This document shows positions 58,355 through 64,000 of a stretch of DNA of 64,000 nucleotides, piece after piece. Below the pieces are notes generated by a model that saw nothing but the letters and a program-made list of their open reading frames with translations, did no database searches and had not been told where the DNA came from. Every line of letters begins with the position of its first letter. Within the stretch, counting starts at the first letter, position 1. Origin of the DNA: Apilactobacillus bombintestini (GTDB lineage Bacteria; Bacillota; Bacilli; Lactobacillales; Lactobacillaceae); contig NZ_CP032626.1 in NCBI RefSeq assembly GCF_003627035.1, positions 496,001 to 560,000 on the forward strand. Reading direction: 5' to 3'. A program made the translations under genes and the position numbers.

Positions 58355-60568
58355 ATTAAGAATCTATATGTTTTTCCCGCTATTTTGGTAGGTATAGTAA
58401 GTATTATTTTATTTGGTGAATCGTGGCTAGGATGGATATTATTTATATTGTGGATAATTCGCATTCTAGCTTTGAAGAATAAATTAGTAACATTGATAAC
58501 CACTATTTTAGTGGTTATTTTTGTATTTATTGGAATAATTAACCTACAAAATACGCAAAAGAAACAAAGAATATCCAACAATCAGACTGAACTTGATTTA
58601 AAAGTTTATCCTGATGAAATAAAATCTAGTGATAATAGTTTTTATGGTACTTTTGAAAGTCAGGATAGCGGAGAAAAGTATTTAGCATCTGGTAATGATT
58701 ACAAAAAAATATCTAGTATTAACTATCCTTTTATTTTGCATGTTAAAGGGGAAGTAAAAGGAATTGATGGTGCGACTAATTTTAATCAGTTTGACGCAAA
58801 AAGCTATTATCAATCACTAGGTGTTTTTAAGAAATTAACTATAAAAAATATGACTGTAAGTCATGAGCTGTCTAAAAAATCTATAGTAAACTACATTCAT
58901 TTTTTGCGAATGAAAGGAATTAACTATTTCAATACTTTACCGCATCCCTTAAATTTATATGCCAACAGTTTGTTTTTAGGGGAGATGGATGGATCGTTCA
59001 ATGATGAACTAACTGGAATTAAGTCACTGGGATTAATACATCTATTTAGTATATCCGGATTACATGTTTACTATATTGTTAGTCTAATGACTTTAATTTT
59101 AGTTAAGCTAAGAATAACTAAAGAAAAGATCAACATAATTTTATTGATATTGTTACCTACTTATTTTATTTTGGCAGGTTCGTCGATAGGTCTTCTTAGA
59201 TCGATTATATCGGTAGAGATAGGATTGTTATTTAAATTATTCTCGAAGAAATCAACTGCTTTAGATACTTGGAGTATTACTTTTATTGTTAATTTAATGA
59301 TGCAGCCCACGATGTTATTGCAATTTGGATGTCAATTAAGTTATGCACTAGCTTTTGGACTGATTTTTACCAGCAGAATGAAAACTATAAAACAAACGAT
59401 AATGATGAATTTGGTGAGTTTGCCTATTATCATTTATAAATTATTTACTTGGCATTTATTAACTATGTTGGCTAACTATTTAGTTATTCCGATATTTTCT
59501 TCGATAATTATGCCTATTATATTAATAGCGATAGTGGTAAGTCCTATTTCTTACTGGATACCACAGTTAGTTGCATGGCTTTTAGAACTTTTTGATGTAT
59601 GTATTAACTATTTAGGAGGATTACCAGGCAATATTGTTATGGGAAAACCACATATCATAGTGACGTTGATATTATTTATATGTACTTTGTGGGTAATTGC
59701 AGAAACAACCAAACGTAAATTACTGATATTATTCATGTTGTATTTATTAACGTTTATGTGGATACATTTTCCAATTAGTGGTGAAGTTAGTTTCTTTGAT
59801 GTAGGACAAGGTGACAGTGCACTAGTGCGGGAACCATTTAATAAGAGTGTTAATTTGATAGATACTGGTGGAAAATTACAATTTGGTAGAAAAACTCCTG
59901 TTTATCAGGCAGATAAGATATCAGTTAATTATTTATATAGTATTGGAATTGATTATGTAGATAATTTAGCTTTAAGTCACCAAGATACTGATCATGTGGG
60001 GGATACACCCATTATTTTACAAAAATTAAAGGTTAAAAATTTAATTATTGATGACGGGATGCAGAATAATGGAAGCTTTATGCAGAAAGTTAGGCCTTAT
60101 TTAAAAAATACGAAATTAATAACTGTAAAAGCTGGTAATAAAGTAAAAGGATTTCCCTTTGAAATTTATCATCCATTTAAGCCGGGCCTAGGAAGCAATG
60201 AAGATTCTATGGTATTGTCCACTCAACAAGGACAAAAGAGATGGTTATTTATGGGAGACTTACCATCTAATGGTGAGAAAGATATTATTCATAAATATCC
60301 TCAACTTAAAACGGATGTATTAAAGCTAGGACATCATGGTAGTAATACGTCCAGTTCCAATGAATTTTTAAAATTTTTGCATCCGGAATTGTCGGTAATA
60401 TCAGCAGGACGAAACAATCGATATCATCATCCAAGTAAAGAGACTTTAGAAAAATTAAATAGTAACGGATTGAAGTATGTAAACACACAAAACCAGGGTA
60501 TGATATCATATAGATATGGATTATTCGGAAAACGATTTACCGAAAAATTGCAGGGGGATAACCAATGA
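58355..60568 (+). CDS. comEC: ComEC DNA uptake channel
   Basis: About 737 residues. It forms the membrane pore for single-stranded DNA entry. N-terminal helices and the OB-like segment are followed by the competence domain with many helices (LGLIHLFSISGLHVYYIVSLM, GLLRSIISVEIGLLF), then a cytoplasmic MBL domain (FFDVGQGDSALV, LSHQDTDHVGD, LGHHGSNTSSS). No ATG or RBS is near. The coding frame opens right after the comEB stop, so an ATT at 58355 giving MKNLYVFPAILVG is proposed; the first ordinary start is TTG 58385. It overlaps holA by 4 nt. Confidence 0.88.
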   Translation: MKNLYVFPAILVGIVSIILFGESWLGWILFILWIIRILALKNKLVTLITTILVVIFVFIGIINLQNTQKKQRISNNQTELDLKVYPDEIKSSDNSFYGTFESQDSGEKYLASGNDYKKISSINYPFILHVKGEVKGIDGATNFNQFDAKSYYQSLGVFKKLTIKNMTVSHELSKKSIVNYIHFLRMKGINYFNTLPHPLNLYANSLFLGEMDGSFNDELTGIKSLGLIHLFSISGLHVYYIVSLMTLILVKLRITKEKINIILLILLPTYFILAGSSIGLLRSIISVEIGLLFKLFSKKSTALDTWSITFIVNLMMQPTMLLQFGCQLSYALAFGLIFTSRMKTIKQTIMMNLVSLPIIIYKLFTWHLLTMLANYLVIPIFSSIIMPIILIAIVVSPISYWIPQLVAWLLELFDVCINYLGGLPGNIVMGKPHIIVTLILFICTLWVIAETTKRKLLILFMLYLLTFMWIHFPISGEVSFFDVGQGDSALVREPFNKSVNLIDTGGKLQFGRKTPVYQADKISVNYLYSIGIDYVDNLALSHQDTDHVGDTPIILQKLKVKNLIIDDGMQNNGSFMQKVRPYLKNTKLITVKAGNKVKGFPFEIYHPFKPGLGSNEDSMVLSTQQGQKRWLFMGDLPSNGEKDIIHKYPQLKTDVLKLGHHGSNTSSSNEFLKFLHPELSVISAGRNNRYHHPSKETLEKLNSNGLKYVNTQNQGMISYRYGLFGKRFTEKLQGDNQ

Positions 60569-61593
60569 AAGTTAATGACTTGTTTAAAAATATCGAAAAT
60601 AATGAAGTTAATCCTTTATATTTAGTTTTAGGAAAACAAGAATATTTAATTAATGAAATAAAGAAACATTTTGTTAATTTAATTCCAGAAGAAGAAAAGA
60701 CTATGAACTTTGCTAGCTATGATATGGAAAGCCAAAATGTAGCTACTGCAATAGGGGATGCAATGTCATTACCTTTCTTTGGTGAAAAACGTTTAGTGAT
60801 TATCAATCATCCTTATTTTTTAACTGGAGAAAGAAGTAAGGCTAATATCGATCATGATATTGATAGTTTGATAGAATACGTAAAACATCCACAACCTAGT
60901 ACGGTAATGGTTATTGTTGCCCCTTATGAAAAATTGGATGGTAGAAAAAAAGTTACCAAGAATATAAAGAAAAATGCTGAAATAGTAGATTTAACCTCTT
61001 TAAATGAGCGTGACGTTGAATCATATGTATATTCTTCTATTAAACGAAAAGGGTATTCTATTTCTAAAACAGTATTAAATCAGTTGTTGCAAAGAGTATC
61101 TAATGACCTTACTTTAGCTATGACTGAATTACCTAAATTATATTTATATTGCTATGATACTAAAGAGATAACTGATGAAGCAGTTAATAATTTAATTGCT
61201 AAATCATTAGATCAAAACGTGTTTGATTTGGTTAGATATGTAATGAAGAAAGATGCAAAAAATGCTATTGATTTGTATCGAGAATTGATATTGCAGGAAC
61301 AACAACCATTGCAAATTAATGCAATACTACTTTCGCAATTTAGATTACTTTTGCAAGTTTTGGTACTAAGTAGGAAAGGGCATAGTCAAGGTAGGATTGC
61401 TGAAAAATTAAAAGTGCATCCTTATCGAGTTAAGCTGGCCTTAAGAAGTGTAAGAAAGTATAATTTTGACAATTTGAGGGATGCATATTTGGGATTAGTT
61501 ACTTTAGAAGAAAAGCTAAAATCAACTAGTGAGTCACCAGAGTTATTGTTTCAAATGTTTACTCTAAAGTTTGCTGATAATAAAATTGCATAA
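60565..61593 (+). CDS. holA: DNA polymerase III delta subunit
   Basis: 342 residues, the clamp-loader subunit that opens the beta sliding clamp. The N-terminus (PLYLVLGKQEYLINEIKKHFV) and the central region MSLPFFGEKRLVIINHPYF are typical of Gram-positive YqeN; the C-terminal collar domain (QRVSNDLTLAMTELPKLYLY, then VLSRKGHSQGRIAEKLKVHPYRVKLA) is present. ATGA overlap with comEC, an arrangement conserved in Bacilli (comEC-yqeN-rpsT). Confidence 0.95.
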   Translation: MKVNDLFKNIENNEVNPLYLVLGKQEYLINEIKKHFVNLIPEEEKTMNFASYDMESQNVATAIGDAMSLPFFGEKRLVIINHPYFLTGERSKANIDHDIDSLIEYVKHPQPSTVMVIVAPYEKLDGRKKVTKNIKKNAEIVDLTSLNERDVESYVYSSIKRKGYSISKTVLNQLLQRVSNDLTLAMTELPKLYLYCYDTKEITDEAVNNLIAKSLDQNVFDLVRYVMKKDAKNAIDLYRELILQEQQPLQINAILLSQFRLLLQVLVLSRKGHSQGRIAEKLKVHPYRVKLALRSVRKYNFDNLRDAYLGLVTLEEKLKSTSESPELLFQMFTLKFADNKIA

Positions 61594-61594
61594 A

Positions 61595-61629
61595 CAAAAA
61601 GGACAACCTAGAAATAGGTTGTCCTTTTA
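61595..61629. terminator. Terminator after holA
   Basis: Stem aaaaggacaacct / aggttgtcctttt between convergent holA and rpsT; A and T tracts allow use from both sides. Confidence 0.88.
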
Positions 61630-61660
61630 TTAAGAAAAATAGATAAAACTATAATTCTAA

Positions 61661-61912
61661 TTATTTGTTTAGCATGTTAGCTAGACGTGACTTGTTACGT
61701 GCAGCCTTGTTAGCCTTGATTAAGCCCTTTGAAGCAGCATGATCTAATGCACTAACAGCGTTGTTGAATAATTCTTCACGGTTGTCAGCATTTGCATCAG
61801 CTTTTTCAAACTTCTTAACAGCAGTTCTCATTTGGTTTAATTGAGAAGCGTTACGTTTGTTTGCTTTTTCATTAGTTTTTACACGTTCGATAGCAGATTT
61901 AATAACAGGCAT
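61661..61912 (-). CDS. rpsT: 30S ribosomal protein S20
   Basis: 83 residues, basic and helical, binding 16S r[24 protein letters not shown] and the C-terminal segment [24 protein letters not shown] are diagnostic. Start ATG 61912, preceded by GGAGGTG on this strand; the in-frame extension to 61927 overlaps that RBS. Opposite to holA, as in Bacillus. Confidence 0.97.
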   Translation of the reverse strand: MPVIKSAIERVKTNEKANKRNASQLNQMRTAVKKFEKADANADNREELFNNAVSALDHAASKGLIKANKAARNKSRLANMLNK

Positions 61913-61972
61913 GAATTTCACCTCCAAAAAAAGTCGAATTTCATTTAAAATCTTTAAATTTCAACGACTTTT

Positions 61973-62001
61973 ATTATACAAAAGACAATAAAAAAAAGCA
62001 A
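61973..62001 (-). promoter_or_regulatory. rpsT promoter
   Basis: On the minus strand TTGCTT (62001-61996), 17-bp spacer, perfect TATAAT (61978-61973). Transcription would begin near 61966, leaving a leader of about 54 nt. Confidence 0.75.
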
Positions 62002-62050
62002 TAGAATAATAGAAATCACATGTTTGGGGATTTTGATCAATAAAATTTTC

Positions 62051-62079
62051 TTGCTATTTGTCCTTATAAATAGTAATAT
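62051..62079 (+). promoter_or_regulatory. rpsO promoter
   Basis: TTGCTA (62051-62056) and TAATAT (62074-62079), spacer 17 bp; start of transcription near 62086. Confidence 0.65.
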
Positions 62080-62085
62080 ATTCAA

Positions 62086-62188
62086 AGTAGTTAAAAACTA
62101 CGATACCGGTACTTAGTTTTGACGTTATTCTCATCTGACGTATTACTCAGTGCTTGGTATATTTATATTTTGAAAGGTGGGAAACATA
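62086..62188 (+). promoter_or_regulatory. Structured rpsO leader, candidate S15 autoregulatory element
   Basis: The 103-nt leader can fold: aaaacta (62094-62100) pairs with tagtttt (62114-62120), ctga pairs with tcag around 62135-62150, and atacc (62103-62107) is complementary to ggtat (62156-62160). S15 of several bacteria represses its own mRNA through such leaders. The pairings are seen; the S15 role is inferred. Confidence 0.5.
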
Positions 62189-62458
62189 ATGGCTCTAACA
62201 CAAGCTAAGAAAAACGACATCATCAAGAAGTATGCTCGTCATGATGGTGATACTGGTTCTGCTGAAGTACAAATTGCTGTACTAACTGCTGACATTAACG
62301 AAATTAATGCTCACATGAAAGAACACAAGAAGGATTTCCATTCACAACGTGGTTTGTTGAAGAAAATCGGTCACCGTCGTAACTTACTAAGATACTTACG
62401 TAATACTGATGTAAAGCGTTACCGTGATTTAATCAAGAGTTTAGGTTTACGTCGTTAA
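62189..62458 (+). CDS. rpsO: 30S ribosomal protein S15
   Basis: 89 residues, the exact family length. [62 protein letters not shown] are diagnostic. S15 binds the 16S central domain early in 30S assembly. Start ATG 62189 with AAAGGTGGG before it; the in-frame GTG at 62177 lies inside that RBS. Highly optimised codons. Followed by a terminator. Confidence 0.98.
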   Translation: MALTQAKKNDIIKKYARHDGDTGSAEVQIAVLTADINEINAHMKEHKKDFHSQRGLLKKIGHRRNLLRYLRNTDVKRYRDLIKSLGLRR

Positions 62459-62467
62459 TATTTTATT

Positions 62468-62502
62468 TTGGAACTGCTTATCTTGAGCAGTTCCATTTTT
62501 TT
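62468..62502 (+). terminator. Terminator after rpsO
   Basis: Stem tggaactgct / agcagttcca with a 7-nt loop and T7 tail. Confidence 0.9.
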
Positions 62503-62637
62503 ATACATAACTAGTTATCAATTATTAATAAATATAAAAATATGATACACTATAAATAGTTTAAATTGACCGTATTGAAATGAAAATTATTTCTTAAAAA
62601 AATACATATAGCAACATTAATTATTATGAGGTGAAAT

Positions 62638-64000
62638 ATGAAAAATAGTGTAAAACTTATTCCCTTAGGTGGATTAAGGGAAGACGGCAAGAATCTTTAT
62701 GCCGTCGAAATTAACGATGGTATTTATGTTTTAGATTGTGGATTGAAATATCCTGAAAATGATATGTTAGGAATTGATGTAGTAATTCCTGATTTTTCAT
62801 ACTTAAGAGACAATAAAGAAAAAATCGTTGGTGTATTTCTATCTAATGGAGATATGGATTCAATTGGTGCATTGCCTTACTTTGTAAGTGAATTCGATGT
62901 TCCTGTATTTGGATCTAAATTAACCATTGAAATGGCCAAGTATGAAGTAAATGGAAATGCAAAGTCTAAAGGATTCGATAATTTCAATATTATTAATGAA
63001 AAAAGTGAAATTATTTTTGATGATGTAACAGTTAGTTTCTTTAAGACTAGTCATTCAGTTCCTGATTCAATGGGTATTTCATTAGCAATTGATGAAGGAC
63101 AAATTGTTTATACTGGTGATTTCAAATTTGATCCAGCTCTTCGTGATAGATTTGCTACTGATTATGGTTCTATTGCAAAAGTGGGAACAAAGAAAGTTAT
63201 TGCTTTGTTATCAGATTCAGAAAATGCTGATAATCCTTTCCCAATGGCAAGTGAACTTCAAACTGAAAAGTATATCTTAGATACATTTGAAGATAGCAAG
63301 GGACGTGTAATAGTTGCTGCTAACTCAGCTAACTTATTAAGAATCCAACAAATCATGGAAGCAGCTGAAAAATCTGGTAGAAAGATTTTCGTTGGTAAGC
63401 ATCTAGATGCAAAAGTTAGACTTGCTATGAAACTTAATTATCTTAAAGCACCTGATGATTTGTTAATCACTAAATTGAGTGATTTAAAGAAGCTAGAAGA
63501 TAATGAAATTATTATTTTAGCTACTAACCCATCCACAGAACCTATCAATATTGTTCAACGTATGGCAGCTCAACAACAAAGAAATCTAAATATTAAATCA
63601 GGTGACGTTGTATTAATAGCAACTAGCCCAGCACCTGCTATGGATAACAGTATGGCTAAAACAGATGATATGGTTTACCGTGCTGATGGTTCAGTAAAAG
63701 TAATCTCCAATGATTTGAATATTTCAAACCACGCAAGTGCTAGCGATATTCAAATGTTGATTAATTTACTAAAACCTGATTACTTTATCCCTGTAAGTGG
63801 AGAATACATGATGATGAACGAAAGTAAACATGCTGCACTTGAAATGGGTATGGATGAATCTCATGTGTTAATGCTTAATAAGGGTGACACTATTGAATAT
63901 GATGGTGCTAAATTCCACCATGGAAATGCTGTTGAAGCAGGAAATACTATGATTGATGGAATCGGTGTTGGTGATATTGGAAACATCGTATTAAGAGATC
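62638..64000 (+). CDS. rnjB: Ribonuclease J2-like protein, 5' part (runs off the window)
   Basis: At least 454 residues; no stop before the window end. It aligns with RNase J1 at 47722 along its length (VKLIPLGGLREDGKNLYAVE, DCGLKYPENDMLGIDVVIPDF). The metal-binding HxHxDH is replaced by N70-x-D72-x-D74-S75 (SNGDMDSIG), and the later [10 protein letters not shown] segment is SNHASASD. RNase J2 in Bacillus is weakly active and acts mainly as the partner of J1; here catalysis looks lost, so a structural partner role is likely (inference). RBS TGAGGTG before ATG 62638. Location after rpsO is conserved in Firmicutes. Confidence 0.92.
   Translation, partial: MKNSVKLIPLGGLREDGKNLYAVEINDGIYVLDCGLKYPENDMLGIDVVIPDFSYLRDNKEKIVGVFLSNGDMDSIGALPYFVSEFDVPVFGSKLTIEMAKYEVNGNAKSKGFDNFNIINEKSEIIFDDVTVSFFKTSHSVPDSMGISLAIDEGQIVYTGDFKFDPALRDRFATDYGSIAKVGTKKVIALLSDSENADNPFPMASELQTEKYILDTFEDSKGRVIVAANSANLLRIQQIMEAAEKSGRKIFVGKHLDAKVRLAMKLNYLKAPDDLLITKLSDLKKLEDNEIIILATNPSTEPINIVQRMAAQQQRNLNIKSGDVVLIATSPAPAMDNSMAKTDDMVYRADGSVKVISNDLNISNHASASDIQMLINLLKPDYFIPVSGEYMMMNESKHAALEMGMDESHVLMLNKGDTIEYDGAKFHHGNAVEAGNTMIDGIGVGDIGNIVLRD

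Noticed and set aside
58385..60568. comEC starting at TTG 58385
   Set aside because: Possible but less likely: it has no ribosome-binding site and would drop the FPAI segment that resembles ComEC N-termini. Kept as the alternative start.
61925..61972. Terminator-like inverted repeat (aaaagtcg ... cgactttttttt) before rpsT, possible S20 attenuator
   Set aside because: With the clear rpsT promoter at 61973-62001, transcription starts near 61966, so the 5' arm lies almost entirely upstream of the start and the RNA hairpin could not form.

Overview
The window comes from a low-GC Gram-positive bacterium, almost certainly a member of the Lactobacillaceae. It is strongly AT-rich. It carries the Bacillus-type tRNA cluster behind an rRNA operon and the Firmicutes blocks mecA-coiA-pepF-yjbH-relQ-nadK-rluD, mraZ-to-ileS, rpoY-rnjA and typA-ftsW-ylbG-rsmD-coaD-sepM-comEA/EB/EC-holA. 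It also has families restricted to lactobacilli or their close relatives (DUF4044, DUF3397, DUF1831, UPF0223). Genus cannot be fixed from sequence alone; a small-genome, AT-rich genus such as Fructilactobacillus or Apilactobacillus would fit.

Layout. 1-2371: 3' end of 23S rRNA, 5S rRNA and 21 tRNA genes, the last four repeating earlier ones (fMet, Asp, Glu, Ser-TGA). 2412-5117: copper-responsive copY-copB operon. 5116-13842: an ABM-like gene on the minus strand, an MBL-fold hydrolase, then the stress/competence/(p)ppGpp block mecA, coiA, pepF, spxH, relQ, nadK, rluD. 13908-17795: rRNA and tRNA methyltransferases, the FtsK/SpoIIIE translocase and a 38-residue DUF4044 gene on the other strand. 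17888-34403: the division and cell wall (dcw) cluster from DUF3397 and mraZ through ftsZ, sepF, ylmH and divIVA to T-box-controlled ileS. 34423-46738: csp, nudF, mtnN, cysteine desulfurase, mnmA, TPR protein, recD2, prs, an aldo/keto reductase and an amino-acid antiporter. 46735-50826: mostly minus-strand genes for a lipid kinase, RNase J1 with RNA polymerase epsilon, and peptide deformylase. 50959-61629: UPF0223, typA, ftsW, ylbG, rsmD, coaD, sepM, the late competence genes and holA. 61661-64000: rpsT (minus), rpsO and the 5' part of an RNase J2-like gene running off the window.

The genes are nearly all housekeeping: translation (tRNAs, ileS, def, typA, rpsO, rpsT, rRNA/tRNA modification), RNA decay (two RNase J paralogues), peptidoglycan synthesis and septation, DNA uptake (coiA, comEA, comEB, comEC all look intact) and proteolytic control of stress regulators (MecA, SpxH). 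I saw no prophage, insertion sequence, CRISPR array or defence island, and no clear new multi-gene system. The most interesting signals are small: an enlarged MecA with an extra helical region, a 10-bp-phased triple repeat before mraZ beside a palindromic DnaA-box pair, a typA leader with an internal terminator, apparent ATT start codons, a degenerate RNase J2, odd tRNA-Phe and tRNA-Ser acceptor ends, and a loss of ylmG from the dcw cluster. All positions were read by eye; family names rest on recognised motifs and synteny, not on a database search.
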